Source of the DNA: Streptomyces antarcticus
Lineage (GTDB): Bacteria > Actinomycetota > Actinomycetes > Streptomycetales > Streptomycetaceae
NCBI RefSeq assembly: GCF_026627255.1
Contig: NZ_JAPNLM010000016.1
Coordinates: 1 to 64,000 of the forward strand
Direction: 5' to 3'
DNA: 64,000 nucleotides
The position numbers and the translations under genes are program-made. Below, piece after piece: positions 30,367 to 39,701 of the stretch (positions are counted from its first letter, which is position 1; every line of letters begins with the position of its first letter). Under the pieces are notes generated by a model that worked only from the letters and a program-made list of their open reading frames with translations, was not told where the DNA came from and made no database searches.

Positions 30367-31304
30367 TTTGTCCTCAGCTTCCTCGTGAAGCGCGTCTCGG
30401 TCGCGCAGATCTCGTAGCCGAACCAGTCGTTGACGGCGAGCATCGGCGCGTTCCCCGCGTCGTTGCCGGTAAACGCCTCGGTGTACCCGGCCGCGCGGGC
30501 CCGGCGCAGGGAGTCGGTCTTGGCGAGCTTGGCCAGGCCCCGGCCGCGGAACGCGCGCAGGGTGCCGGTCATCGCCGAGCCGTACCGCGTGGCCCCGTCG
30601 GTCTGCGCGGCGGTGAAGGCGGCCACCTCGCCGCCGACCAGGACGACCGTGGTCAGCTCCTTGTCGAGGGTCGGGTTGTCCCAGGTACGCGCCAGCCAGT
30701 CCTCGTAGTCGTCGAGCGCGATGGCGACGTCGCCCGGCTCGTCGGACGTCGCCTCGGCGTCGGCGAGGAAGAGGGGACGGGGATCGGCGGCGAAGGCCGA
30801 CCCGGGGAGCAGCTCCACCCCCTGCGGGAGCGGCTCCGGCAGCGCGGGCAGGGCGGCCGCCGCGAGGTCCAGGCGCAGGAAGTGCGCGCAGCGGCTGGCC
30901 CGGTAGCCGTGCCGCTCGGCGAAGGCGCGGCTGTACGGCTCGTCGAGGACCCAGGCGTACACGTCCACCGCACCGTGGCGGGCGAGGTGCTCCTCGGCGC
31001 CGCGGAGCAGGAGGGAACCGGCGCCGCGGCCGCGGTGGGCCGGGTCGACGTACGCGTTGACGTAGGACTGGCCGGGCTCGGGGCTGTCATGGGAGATGCC
31101 GACCTGGGCGGTGCCGATGACCAGGCCGTCGGAGTCCTCGGCGACGAGTACGCGCAGCTGCCGGGCGGGGTGGGCGGCGGCCGCCTCGAATGTGACACCC
31201 GGGGCGGTGGTGATCAGGAAGGGGAGGGCCGCGCGGCGTACCCGTGCGACGGAGTCCGCGTCCGAGGGGTCGTCGATGCGTAGGTCCCGGAGGAGAACAG
31301 TCAT
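30363..31304 (-). CDS. Tandem-GNAT N-acetyltransferase
   Basis: A 313-residue protein made of two GNAT modules. The first has the acetyl-CoA loop block VDPAHRGRGAGSLLLRG and FAERHGYRASR; the second has the degenerate TLRAFRGRGLAKLAKTDSLRRAR and a closing NDWFGYEICATETRF. Such double-GNAT proteins acetylate small molecules or antibiotics (mycothiol-synthase-like layout); the substrate is unknown. Start ATG 31304 (MTVLLRDLRIDDPSD) was chosen for its fit to the first GNAT strand. Divergent from the GntR gene at 31398. Confidence 0.85.
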   Translation of the reverse strand: MTVLLRDLRIDDPSDADSVARVRRAALPFLITTAPGVTFEAAAAHPARQLRVLVAEDSDGLVIGTAQVGISHDSPEPGQSYVNAYVDPAHRGRGAGSLLLRGAEEHLARHGAVDVYAWVLDEPYSRAFAERHGYRASRCAHFLRLDLAAAALPALPEPLPQGVELLPGSAFAADPRPLFLADAEATSDEPGDVAIALDDYEDWLARTWDNPTLDKELTTVVLVGGEVAAFTAAQTDGATRYGSAMTGTLRAFRGRGLAKLAKTDSLRRARAAGYTEAFTGNDAGNAPMLAVNDWFGYEICATETRFTRKLRTK

Positions 31305-31397
31305 GCGGACGACGCTACGTGCGGGCTTGCCGGCGACGCCTCCCAATTAACCGCCGATGGAACGCCGATGGACCCTCGATGGGACAGAATCGGCCGC

Positions 31398-31787
31398 GTG
31401 ACCTCGACGAACCTCAAGATCTCCATCGACGGCTCGGCCGGCTCGGCCGCCCCGTACGAACAGCTGCGCGCCCAGATCGCCGACCGGGCCCGGTCGGGGA
31501 GGCTGCCGGCGGGCTTCAAGCTGCCGACCGTACGGGGGCTGGCGGAGGAGCTGGGGCTGGCCGCCAACACCGTCGCGAAGGCGTACCGGGTGCTGGAAGC
31601 GGACGGGGTGGTCGAGACACGGGGCCGCAACGGCACCTTCGTCGCGGCCTCGGGGGAGGGCCCGGCCCGGGAGGCAGCGACGGCGGCCCAGGCGTACGCG
31701 GACCGGGTCCACCGGCTGGGCCTGACGAACGCGGAGGCCCTGGCGGCCGCCACGGAAGCCCTCCGCGCCCGGTACGCGGCGGACTAG
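31398..31787 (+). CDS. GntR-family regulator (YtrA-like)
   Basis: A 129-residue regulator with a winged helix (PYEQLRAQIADRARSGRLPAGFKLPTVRGLAEEL, split here: LAANTVAKAYRVLEADGV) and only a short C-terminal helical tail, as in the YtrA subfamily. Members usually regulate adjacent transporter or resistance genes. Here the divergent GNAT/DUF402 pair is the only nearby candidate target. GTG 31398 is the likely start. Confidence 0.85.
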   Translation: MTSTNLKISIDGSAGSAAPYEQLRAQIADRARSGRLPAGFKLPTVRGLAEELGLAANTVAKAYRVLEADGVVETRGRNGTFVAASGEGPAREAATAAQAYADRVHRLGLTNAEALAAATEALRARYAAD

Positions 31788-32129
31788 ACCACCCGCCCCG
31801 GCGGCCCGCGTCCCGTCCCGGGGGTCCGTCCCGTCCCGGGTCCCGTCCCAGCCCGGGGGCCCTTCCGCTCCGGAGGCCTGTCCCGGCCCGGGGGCCGATC
31901 TGCCCCGGGGGGCCCGTCCCGCTCCAGGGGCCTGTTCCGGCCTGAGGTCCCGTCCCGCCCCGGGTCCCGTCCGGGCTGGGGGCCCGTCTCGCCCCGGGTC
32001 CCGTCCGGGCTGGGGGCCCGTCTCGCCCCGCGGTTCCGTCCGGGCTGGGGCCGCGGCCCGCCCCGTCGCCTCGCCCCCGCCGCAGGCGGGACCCCCGCAC
32101 GGCCGTGGGATCCGTCGGCCCGCCGGACG
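31788..32129. repeat. 342-base intergenic region of degenerate GC-rich repeats
   Basis: From about 31800 to 32055 the sequence is a run of imperfect repeats built on CCCGTCCCGGG. The 3' part has a longer direct repeat: GGGTCCCGTCCGGGCTGGGG followed by GCCCGTCTCGCCCC at about 31960 and again about 32 bases later, with a third, degraded copy. No plausible gene lies within it. Confidence 0.7.
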
Positions 32130-33236
32130 CTAGAGGTAGAGGCCCGCCTCCCGGCCGTGGGGCTGCGGCGGCAGTACCGACGTCGGTCCCGTGCCGCGCC
32201 GGAGGGCGAAGAGCTCCGCCAGGCTCGCGCCCTCGCGGGGGACGCCCTCGTCGGTGCCCAGCCAGTCCACCGCCTCCCGGTGGGTCAGCCGGCCGACCTC
32301 GACGCGGGCCAGGCAGCGCCCCGGCCGGACCACCGCCGGGTGGAGCCGTTCCAGGTCCTCGTTGGTCGTGACGCCCACCAGGACGTTGCGGCCCTGACCC
32401 AGCAGCCCGTCCGTCAGGTTCAGCAGGCGGGACAGCGCCTGCCCCGCCGTGTGCCGGGCCTCGCCGCGGATCAGCTCGTCACAGTCCTCCAGCAGGAGCA
32501 GCCGCCACCGGCCCTTCGCCGTGCCCTCGTCCTCGCCGATCGCGATGTCCATCAGGTAGCCCACGTCGTTGAACAGCCGCTCCGGGTCCAGGACGCAGTC
32601 CACCTGGCACCAGTCCCGCCAAGAGCGGGCCAGCGTGCGCAGCGCGGAGGTTTTGCCCGTCCCCGGCGGGCCGTGCAGCAGGAGCAGCCGGCCCGCGATG
32701 TCGTCCGGGGTCACCTTCATCAGCCGGTCCAGCGCCCCGGCCACCGGAGCCGTGTAGTTGGGCCGCACCTCGGCCCACGTACCGGCCCCGATCTGGCGGG
32801 TCGTCCGGTACGGGCCCCGGCGCGGGGAGACGTACCAGAAGCCCATCGTGACGTTCTCGGGCTGCGGTTCGGGCTCGTCCTGAACCCCCTCCGTGGCCTC
32901 CCCGAGCACACCGGCGGCGAGTTCGTCGCTGATCGCCGTCACGGTGACGTCCGCGCCCCGGCTCCACCGGGAGACCAGCATGGTCCAGCCCTCGCCCTCG
33001 GCGAGCGTGGCGCTGCGGTCGCTGTCGCGGGCCGAGCGCAGCACGGTCGCCTCGGGCGGCAGCAGGCTCGCCCCCGCCTTCACGCGGTCGATCGACACGC
33101 TGTGCGAGAACGGCTGCTCGCCGGAGGCGAACCGGCCGAGGAACAGCGCGTCGACGACGTCGGACGGCGAGTCGCTGTCGTCGACGTTGAGCCGGATCGG
33201 CAGCGCGTCATGCGGGTTGGCTGGCATGGCGTCCAT
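32130..33236 (-). CDS. DUF5925 / AAA ATPase protein
   Basis: About 368 residues. The N-terminal DUF5925-type region (LPIRLNVDDSDSPSDVVDAL, with FLGRFASGEQPFSHSV) precedes an AAA+ module: Walker A GPPGTGKTSAL, Walker B LLLLEDCDEL, sensor-1 VLVGVTTNED and arginine finger HPAVVRPGRC. The pattern is typical of ribosome-modelled AAA proteins of unknown function in Streptomyces. The start is ATG 33236 or 33227. It diverges from the SGNH gene. Confidence 0.85.
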   Translation of the reverse strand: MDAMPANPHDALPIRLNVDDSDSPSDVVDALFLGRFASGEQPFSHSVSIDRVKAGASLLPPEATVLRSARDSDRSATLAEGEGWTMLVSRWSRGADVTVTAISDELAAGVLGEATEGVQDEPEPQPENVTMGFWYVSPRRGPYRTTRQIGAGTWAEVRPNYTAPVAGALDRLMKVTPDDIAGRLLLLHGPPGTGKTSALRTLARSWRDWCQVDCVLDPERLFNDVGYLMDIAIGEDEGTAKGRWRLLLLEDCDELIRGEARHTAGQALSRLLNLTDGLLGQGRNVLVGVTTNEDLERLHPAVVRPGRCLARVEVGRLTHREAVDWLGTDEGVPREGASLAELFALRRGTGPTSVLPPQPHGREAGLYL

Positions 33237-33427
33237 GATCCGGCACGAACCGGCCCCGCGCACGGGTGTTTCGCCGGATCGAGTGGCCGGGTTCCTTCCT
33301 CAAACACCTTGCGGGTGAAGGTTCGGACCGCAGGTCTGCGCCAAAGTTTCTTGGCATGGACACTTCCGGCGGACCCCCGTTCCTTGTACCACGGACTGAG
33401 GAGTAACCCCCACTAGGAGCCGCATAC

Positions 33428-34240
33428 ATGAGCACGAGAATGTCTCGTTTCGCTGCCCTGACCTCCTCCCTGTTACTCGCCGCGGGAGCCACCCTCTTCG
33501 GGGCAGGTCAGGCGGCCGCCGCCGCCCAGGCCGACTTCGGCTACGTCGCCCTCGGCGACTCGTACTCCTCCGGCGTCGGCGCCGGCAACTACGACGCCGC
33601 CAGCGGCAACTGCAAGCGTTCCACCCGCGCCTACCCCGCCCTGTGGGCCGCCGCCCACTCCCCGCAGAGCTTCTCCTTCGTCGCCTGTTCGGGCGCCCGT
33701 ACGGGGGACCTCCTCGCCAACCAGCTCGCCCCGCTCAACTCCGGCACCGACCTGGTGTCCGTCACCATCGGAGGCAACGACGCCGGATTCGCCGACGTCA
33801 TGACGACCTGTGTGCTCCAGTCCGAGTCCACCTGCGTCAACCGCGTCAACCAGGCCAAGGCCTACGTCAACTCCACCCTCCCCGGCCAGCTCGACCAGGT
33901 CTACAACGCCATCGACAGCCGCTCGCCGGGCGCCCGCGTCGTCGTCCTCGGCTATCCCCGCTTCTACAAGCTGAGCGGTACGTGCGTCACCGGTCTGACC
34001 GAGGGTGAGCGCGCCGCCATCAACGGCGCGTCCGACTACCTCAACGCCGCCATCGCCAAGCGCGCCGCCGACCACGGCTTCGCCTTCGCCTCGGTGGCCG
34101 GCGCCTTCACCGGCCACGAGATCTGCTCCGGCAACGCGTGGCTGCACAGCCTCAACTGGCTCAACATCGGCGAGTCGTACCACCCCACCGCGGCCGGACA
34201 GTCCGGCGGCTACCTGCCGGTCTTCACGAACGCCGCCTGA
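33428..34240 (+). CDS. Secreted SGNH/GDSL esterase with TTA codon
   Basis: A 270-residue secreted hydrolase. The signal peptide ends near AAAAAQA. SGNH blocks: I, YVALGDSYSSG (nucleophile Ser); II, SGARTGD; III, IGGNDAGF; V, ESYHPTAAGQ with catalytic Asp-less Ser-His geometry typical of Streptomyces lipases. Six Cys suggest three disulfides. The S. coelicolor counterpart is SCO1725 as I recall. Codon 16 (33473-33475) in the signal peptide is TTA, and codons 4-9 include rare AGA, TCT, CGT and GCT, so secretion may be developmentally gated by bldA. RBS AGGAG precedes the ATG. The 3' end overlaps the convergent kinase gene by 31 bases. Confidence 0.92.
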   Translation: MSTRMSRFAALTSSLLLAAGATLFGAGQAAAAAQADFGYVALGDSYSSGVGAGNYDAASGNCKRSTRAYPALWAAAHSPQSFSFVACSGARTGDLLANQLAPLNSGTDLVSVTIGGNDAGFADVMTTCVLQSESTCVNRVNQAKAYVNSTLPGQLDQVYNAIDSRSPGARVVVLGYPRFYKLSGTCVTGLTEGERAAINGASDYLNAAIAKRAADHGFAFASVAGAFTGHEICSGNAWLHSLNWLNIGESYHPTAAGQSGGYLPVFTNAA

Positions 34241-36027
34241 CCGGCCCGGCGCACCGGAACCGGCCCCGGCGTCGCGTCCGCGGTCGTACCCGGGGCGGAC
34301 GACGTCGGCGCCGGGACGGACGTGGGCGCCGGTGAGGGCGTCGGCGTCGGATCCGGCGTCGTGTCCGGCCCCGGATCCGGCGTCGGTGAAGTGCTCGTAC
34401 CAGGGGAGGCGGGCCCGCCCGTCGGGGCCGCCTCCTCGCACGTCACGGACGTCTCCACCCACGCGGAGGTCACCTCCGCCGGACCGCGCACCTCCAGCCG
34501 CACCGCGTCGGTGAGGGCCGCGCCCGGCTCGTGCGTCAGCTCCGCGTGCTCCAGCCGCCGGCTCACCGGCCCGCCCGCCTCGTACGCGAGCGACTGCCAG
34601 CCGGGCCCCGAGGTCCTCCCGCTCCGCGTGGCCCAGCGGTACTCCAGCACGGCCGGCGTACGGTCCACCTCGACCGTCGCCGTGAAGGCGGGGGCGCGCT
34701 CCGCGGGCGGCGGGCAGCCGCCGCGGTAGGCCGCGCGCACGGCGTCGACGTACACGCCGGGGTACGCCTGCCCGCTGTCCGACGGCGAGACCGGCGCGGG
34801 CCGCGAGGACGCGGCGGGGGAGCCCGCGCCCGCGCCCCCGGCCGCCCCCGGGGCGGGCTCCGTCCCCGCCGGGGCCCCGCCGCTCCCGCCCGGGTCCCCG
34901 CGGCCCCCGAACAGCAGCCACCCCAGCGCGGCCAGCGCCAGCAGCAGCACCACGATCCCGGCGGTCAGCACCAGCCCGGCGCGGCCCTGCCGCGGAGCCT
35001 GTGCGGCCTCCCCGTACGGACCCGCCGTCCGGGGCGGCCCGGACGCCGCCCCCGGCGCCCCGCCGCCCGCAGTCCCGCCGTCCGGCGGCTCCTGCCGGGG
35101 GTGCGCCGCGGCCGTCGGCCCCTCCGGGCCGGGCCCCGACACCGGCCCGCCGGCGGCCCGTACGGTCCCGCCCGCGCCCACCAGCCGCAGCATCCGGGCC
35201 GCTTCCGCCGGGGCGAGCCGCTCGGCGGGGTCCTTCCGCAGCAGCCCCTCCAGTACGGGCGCCAGCACCCCGGCCCGCCGCGCCGCGGGCGGCTCCGCCT
35301 CGACCACGGCCTCCAGGGTGTCCAGCGGGGTGGCCCGGTGGAACGGCGAGATCCCCTCGACGGCCACGTACAGCGTGACCCCGAGCGACCACAGGTCCGA
35401 CCCGGGACCCGGATCGCGCCCCAACGCCCGCTCTGGCGCCAGGAATTCGGGGGAGCCGACCATCTCCCCCGTCATGGTGATCGCCGAGGACCCCTCCAGG
35501 CTCGCGATCCCGAAGTCGCCCAGCACCACCCGGCCGTCGTTGGCCAGCAGCACGTTCCCGGGCTTGACGTCCCGGTGGAGCACCCCCGAGTCGTGCGCCG
35601 ACCGCAGCGCGGCCAGCACCTGTTCCCCGAGGTGCGCGGCCGCCTGCGGGGACATCGGGCCCTCGGCGTCCAGCACCTCGGCCAGCGAGAGCCCGCGCAC
35701 CAGCTCCATCACGATCCAGGGCCGCCCGTCCTCGGACGCCACGTCGTACACCGTCACGACCCCGCGGTGCGAGATCCGGGCCGCGGCCCATGCCTCCCGC
35801 TCCAGCCGCCGGTACATCCGCTGCAGCCCTGCCGCGTCCAGCCCGGCCGGCGCGCGCACCTCCTTGACGGCCACGTCCCGGGCCAGCACCTCGTCCCGGG
35901 CCCGCCACACGACACCCATCCCGCCGCGGCCGAGCGGTTCCAGCAGCCGGTAGCGGCCCGATATGACACGCTCGGCAGACGATTCCCGGTCCTCGTCACC
36001 CACGTTGTCACTCACGCGCGCCCCCAT
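34210..36027 (-). CDS. Membrane-anchored Ser/Thr protein kinase (PASTA-less)
   Basis: A 605-residue Hanks-type kinase. Catalytic domain residues about 23-285: glycine loop LGRGGMGVVW, VAVKEV lysine, catalytic loop VLHRDVKPGNVLL, DFG in LGDFGIAS, and APER. A Pro/Gly-rich juxtamembrane segment, one transmembrane helix (LVLTAGIVVLLLALAALGWL) and an extracytoplasmic C-terminal domain of about 170 residues follow, ending in a Thr/Pro-rich tail. No PASTA repeats. It phosphorylates unknown targets in response to an external cue. Alternative start GTG 36015. Confidence 0.9.
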   Translation of the reverse strand: MGARVSDNVGDEDRESSAERVISGRYRLLEPLGRGGMGVVWRARDEVLARDVAVKEVRAPAGLDAAGLQRMYRRLEREAWAAARISHRGVVTVYDVASEDGRPWIVMELVRGLSLAEVLDAEGPMSPQAAAHLGEQVLAALRSAHDSGVLHRDVKPGNVLLANDGRVVLGDFGIASLEGSSAITMTGEMVGSPEFLAPERALGRDPGPGSDLWSLGVTLYVAVEGISPFHRATPLDTLEAVVEAEPPAARRAGVLAPVLEGLLRKDPAERLAPAEAARMLRLVGAGGTVRAAGGPVSGPGPEGPTAAAHPRQEPPDGGTAGGGAPGAASGPPRTAGPYGEAAQAPRQGRAGLVLTAGIVVLLLALAALGWLLFGGRGDPGGSGGAPAGTEPAPGAAGGAGAGSPAASSRPAPVSPSDSGQAYPGVYVDAVRAAYRGGCPPPAERAPAFTATVEVDRTPAVLEYRWATRSGRTSGPGWQSLAYEAGGPVSRRLEHAELTHEPGAALTDAVRLEVRGPAEVTSAWVETSVTCEEAAPTGGPASPGTSTSPTPDPGPDTTPDPTPTPSPAPTSVPAPTSSAPGTTADATPGPVPVRRAGQAAFVKTGR

Positions 36028-36296
36028 GTGCGTCCATGCGTCACCGGATGATCACTCCAAGTTAGCGCAGCGGGCCGGAAGTGACCCCTGTCGCGACGGG
36101 ACTTGCGGGCCGGTCCGCGAAGGGGCCCGATCCGTCGCCGGATCTGTGCGGAGAGTGACGGCCGACTCCGCTGAGTAATCGTCAACTCCCCGTCGCCACA
36201 GGGGTAATTCACACCACCGGGATACCCGGGCGCGACGCGGGGGCGATAGGGTTAACCTGCCCGGGCCGGGTGCCCTCGTACGGGTGGGGAGAGATC

Positions 36297-36566
36297 ATGG
36301 AACAAATAGCAATGCGCAGCAGGCCGCCTCGCGTGCCTGCCATCACCTGCGGCAGCAACGCGACCAGTTCGCGCCTCGACCGGCATCTCGCGGTGCTGGG
36401 CGGTCCCGCCGTCCCGCACCGGGACACCGCCGAGGCGACGCTGCTGATGCGCGAGCTCACCTCGCGCGACCACACGCACCGCCTGCGGAGCAGGAGCGCG
36501 CGCGTCTCGCTCTTCGCGCCGCTGCGCCGCCTGCGTCGCACGCTCTTCGGCAGCCGCCGTTCGTAA
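36297..36566 (+). CDS. Small basic hypothetical protein
   Basis: An 89-residue, Arg-rich protein starting MEQIAMRSRPPRVPAITCGS and ending LRRLRRTLFGSRRS. RBS GGGGAG lies six bases before the ATG, and GGGTTAACC (36249-36257) lies 40 bases further up as a possible -35/-10 or operator element. I recall similar proteins at this position in other Streptomyces, but name no family. It has no membrane segment or known domain. Confidence 0.65.
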   Translation: MEQIAMRSRPPRVPAITCGSNATSSRLDRHLAVLGGPAVPHRDTAEATLLMRELTSRDHTHRLRSRSARVSLFAPLRRLRRTLFGSRRS

Positions 36567-36617
36567 ACCGTCCCCGCACCGCAGCCGTTTCGCCCCCGGG
36601 CTCCCGGCTTCCCGGCC

Positions 36618-37829
36618 CTACGCGACCACACCGTCCCGGCGCAGTTCCGCGATCCGCGCGTCCGTCATCCCCAGGGCGCGCAGCAGGGCTCCGGTGTGCT
36701 CGCCCAGCGCGGGCACCGCACCCATGTGCGGTGCCGCGCCGCCCGGCAGCCCGATCGGCGGCAGCAGGGTCCGCAGCGGGCCCACCGGTGACCCCACCTC
36801 CCGCCAGCGGTCCCGCGCCGCGAGCTGCGGATGCCCGGCCAGCCGGGCCACCGAGTTCAGCCGCGCGCAGGCGATGCCCGCCGCCTCCAGCCGCCCGATC
36901 GCCTCGTCCGCGCCCAGCCGGGCCAGCGCCCCGGCCACCACCGCGTCGGTCCGCTCCCGGTTCGCGGTGCGCGCCGCGTTCGTCGCGAACTGCGGATCCT
37001 GAGCCAACTCAGGACGTTCCAGCACCTGTTCGGTGAGCCTGCGCCACTCGCGGTCGTTCTGCACCGACAGCAGCACCCGGTCCCCGTCCGCCGTCGCGTA
37101 GGCGTCGTACGGCGCGATCACGGCGTGCGCGAGACCGGTTCGCACCGGCTGCTCCCCGCCGTGCATCGTGTGGTGCAGGGGATGCCCCATCCACTCGGCG
37201 AGCGCGTCCAGCATCGACACCTCCACCCTGCCCCCGCGCCCCGTGACCCCGCGGCGCAGCAGGGCGGCGAGCACGCCCGAGAAGGCGTACATGGCGGCCG
37301 CGATGTCCGCGGCCGGGATGCCCGCCTTGACGGGCCGCTCCGGCGTCCCGGTCACCGAGACCAGGCCCGCCTCGCACTGCACGAGCATGTCGTAGGCGCG
37401 CTTGTGGGCGTACGGCCCCTCGGCGCCGTAGCCCGAGACGTCGACGGCGACCAGCCGCGGGTAGCGCCCGCACAGCGAGGCCGAGTCGAGCCCCAGCCGG
37501 GCGGCCGCCCCGTGGGCGAGGTTCTGGACGAACACGTCGGCGCCGGCCAGCAGTCCGTGCAGCACGTCGAGGCCGCGCGGGTCCTTCAGGTCGAGCGCGA
37601 TCGACTCCTTGCCCCGGTTGGCCCACACGAAGTGGGAGGCGAGACCGTGCGCGGCCGTGTCGTAGGCGCGCGCGAAGTCGCCGCCGTCGGGGCGCTCGAC
37701 CTTGACCACCCGCGCGCCGAGGTCGGCGAGCTGACGGGTGGCGAAGGGGGCCGAGACGGCCTGTTCGACGGCGACGACGGTGATGCCGGACAGGGGGAGG
37801 GGTTCGGGCGCGGAGCTTTCGGTGTCCAT
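36618..37829 (-). CDS. CaiB/BaiF family CoA transferase
   Basis: A 403-residue class III CoA transferase: SGITVVAVEQAVSAPFATRQLADLGARVVKVE (N-terminal Rossmann part), VWANRGKESIALDLKDPRG, the catalytic-Asp block VDVSGYGAEGPY, and the C-terminal LFEP-like region around RRLTEQVLE. It moves CoA between carboxylic acids. No neighbouring gene reveals the acid. Single-gene unit. Confidence 0.9.
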   Translation of the reverse strand: MDTESSAPEPLPLSGITVVAVEQAVSAPFATRQLADLGARVVKVERPDGGDFARAYDTAAHGLASHFVWANRGKESIALDLKDPRGLDVLHGLLAGADVFVQNLAHGAAARLGLDSASLCGRYPRLVAVDVSGYGAEGPYAHKRAYDMLVQCEAGLVSVTGTPERPVKAGIPAADIAAAMYAFSGVLAALLRRGVTGRGGRVEVSMLDALAEWMGHPLHHTMHGGEQPVRTGLAHAVIAPYDAYATADGDRVLLSVQNDREWRRLTEQVLERPELAQDPQFATNAARTANRERTDAVVAGALARLGADEAIGRLEAAGIACARLNSVARLAGHPQLAARDRWREVGSPVGPLRTLLPPIGLPGGAAPHMGAVPALGEHTGALLRALGMTDARIAELRRDGVVA

Positions 37830-37902
37830 GGCACCGATGCCTATCCCGCCGGACCCCGCCCTGTCACCCCCCTACGCCCGCCGCCCCCCGCGCGGACGCC
37901 CC

Positions 37903-38694
37903 TCACCCCGCGGTGCCGCGGGCGAACCGCCGGGACGCCAGCGGCACGAACACGGCGAGCAGCAGCGCCGACCAGAGCAGCGCGCCGGCCACCGGGTGCG
38001 CGGCGGGCCAGGCCGCGCCCGCCCCCGCCCCGGCCCCCGGGTTCCCGCACAGGTCGCGCACGGCCGTGGCCACGGCGCTGATCGGGTTCCACTCGGCGAC
38101 CGTGCGCAGCCATCCGGGCAGCCCGGCGGTCGGCAGGTAGGCGCTGGAGAGCATCGGCAGGACGAAGGTGGCGCCGCCGAGCTGGCCCGCGGCCTCCTCG
38201 CTCCTGGTCAGCAGGCCCAGGTACGTCCCGACCCACGCGGTGGCGAAGCGGAACAGCAGCAGGATCCCCAGCGCCCCGAGCGCGCCGGGCAGCCCGGTCT
38301 CGATCCGCCAGCCCATCGCCAGCCCCACCAGCATCAGCGGCACCATCGACACGCCCGTGGTGAGCAGGTCGGCGGCCGTCTGCCCGAGGGGTACGGCGCT
38401 GCGGCTCATCGGCAGCGTCCGGAACCGGTCCATCACCCCCCGGTGCGCGTCCTGCGCGGCGGTGAACAGGCCGGTCATCAGGCCGTTGGCAGCGGTCGCG
38501 GCGAGCATCCCGGGCACCAGGAACGCGCGGTAGTCGGCGCCCGGCATGGCGAGCGCGCTGCCGAAGACGTAGCCGAAGAAGAGGAGCATCGTGATCGGCA
38601 TGGTCTGGGTGAGGACCAGCAGGGCCGGGGCGTGCCGGGCCTTCTGGAGCTGGCGGGTCAGGACCGCGCCGCCGTCGGACAGCAGGGTGCTCAT
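37903..38694 (-). CDS. DrrB-like ABC-2 permease
   Basis: A 263-residue membrane protein with six helices, preceded by DGGAVLTRQLQKARH. The conserved ABC-2 block FRTLPMSRSAVPLGQTAADLL marks the daunorubicin-resistance-type exporter permease. ATG 38694 overlaps the ATPase stop by four bases (ATGA). Together with the next gene it forms a drug or lipid exporter. Confidence 0.9.
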   Translation of the reverse strand: MSTLLSDGGAVLTRQLQKARHAPALLVLTQTMPITMLLFFGYVFGSALAMPGADYRAFLVPGMLAATAANGLMTGLFTAAQDAHRGVMDRFRTLPMSRSAVPLGQTAADLLTTGVSMVPLMLVGLAMGWRIETGLPGALGALGILLLFRFATAWVGTYLGLLTRSEEAAGQLGGATFVLPMLSSAYLPTAGLPGWLRTVAEWNPISAVATAVRDLCGNPGAGAGAGAAWPAAHPVAGALLWSALLLAVFVPLASRRFARGTAG

Positions 38695-39665
38695 GCGGCG
38701 TACTCCTCGTGGTCGGCGCCCTGGCCCACGGCGGGACGGGTGAGCCGCAGGAACACCTCGTCGAGCGTGGGCGGCCGCAGGCTCGCGTCGGTGACCGGCA
38801 CGCCGGCGGTGTCGAGCGCGCGGATGATCCGGGGCAGGGTCAGCCCGGCGTCGAGCACGGTCACGCCGACGGTGAGCCGCTCCTCGTCGAGCACGGGACG
38901 GCCGCCGGTGAGCTGGTCGAGCACGCCGGCGGCGGCCGCGACCGCCCCGCGCGCGGCGACGTGGACCTCGGCGTAGGCGCCGATCCGCGCCTTGAGTCCG
39001 GCCGGGGTGCCGGTGGCGGCGGCGCGGCCGTCGTCGACGACCACGATCTCGTCGGCCAGCCGGTCGGCCTCCTCCAGGTACTGGGTGGTGAGCAGCACGG
39101 TGGTGCCCTCCCCGGCGAGCGTCCGGACCGCCGTCCAGATGTGTTCGCGGGCCCCGGGGTCGAGCCCTGTGGTGGGCTCGTCGAGGAACAGCACCCGGGG
39201 CCGGGTGATCAGCCCCGCGGCCAGGTCGAGGCGTCGGCGCATGCCGCCCGACCAGGTGCCCGCCACCCGGTCGGCGGCCTCGGCCAGGCCGAAGCGCTCC
39301 AGCAGCCCGTCGGCGCGGGACCGGGCGGCGGCGCCGCGCAGTCCGGCGAGGCGGGCGAAGAGCCGGAGGTTCTCACGGCCGGTCAGGTCCCCGTCCACCG
39401 AGGCGTACTGACCGGTGACGCCGATGGCGCGGCGGACGGCGCCGGGTTCGCGGGTGACGTCGTGGCCGGCGACGAGGGCGCGGCCGCGGGTGGGTGCGGT
39501 GAGGGTGGTGAGCACCCGTACGGCGGTGGTCTTGCCCGCGCCGTTGGGGCCGAGGAGGCCGCAGACCGTTCCCTCGCGGACGGCGAGGTCGAGACCGCGC
39601 AGGGCGCGGACCTCACCGTAGTTCTTCTCCAGGCCCTCACTAAGTACGGCGTACGTAGTAGTCAT
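38691..39665 (-). CDS. DrrA-like ABC transporter ATPase
   Basis: A 324-residue ABC ATPase: Walker A GPNGAGKTTA, signature TWSGGMRRRLDLA, Walker B RVLFLDEPTTGLDP, H-loop TTQYLEEADRLAD, then a C-terminal DrrA-type extension. Drives the DrrB-like permease. It diverges from a TetR gene, and a palindromic operator lies in between, so the exporter is probably induced by its substrate. Confidence 0.93.
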   Translation of the reverse strand: MTTTYAVLSEGLEKNYGEVRALRGLDLAVREGTVCGLLGPNGAGKTTAVRVLTTLTAPTRGRALVAGHDVTREPGAVRRAIGVTGQYASVDGDLTGRENLRLFARLAGLRGAAARSRADGLLERFGLAEAADRVAGTWSGGMRRRLDLAAGLITRPRVLFLDEPTTGLDPGAREHIWTAVRTLAGEGTTVLLTTQYLEEADRLADEIVVVDDGRAAATGTPAGLKARIGAYAEVHVAARGAVAAAAGVLDQLTGGRPVLDEERLTVGVTVLDAGLTLPRIIRALDTAGVPVTDASLRPPTLDEVFLRLTRPAVGQGADHEEYAA

Positions 39666-39684
39666 GCGATGGACCCTACCTCAC

Positions 39685-39701
39685 TACGTACGCTGTACGT
39701 A
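39685..39701. promoter_or_regulatory. TetR operator between exporter and regulator
   Basis: TACGTACGCTGTACGTA is a perfect 7-3-7 palindrome. A second, weaker version (AGTACGGCGTACG, about 39643-39655) lies inside the start of the ATPase gene. The TAAGAT at 39704-39709 could be the -10 of the TetR promoter, which the operator would then cover. Confidence 0.65.
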
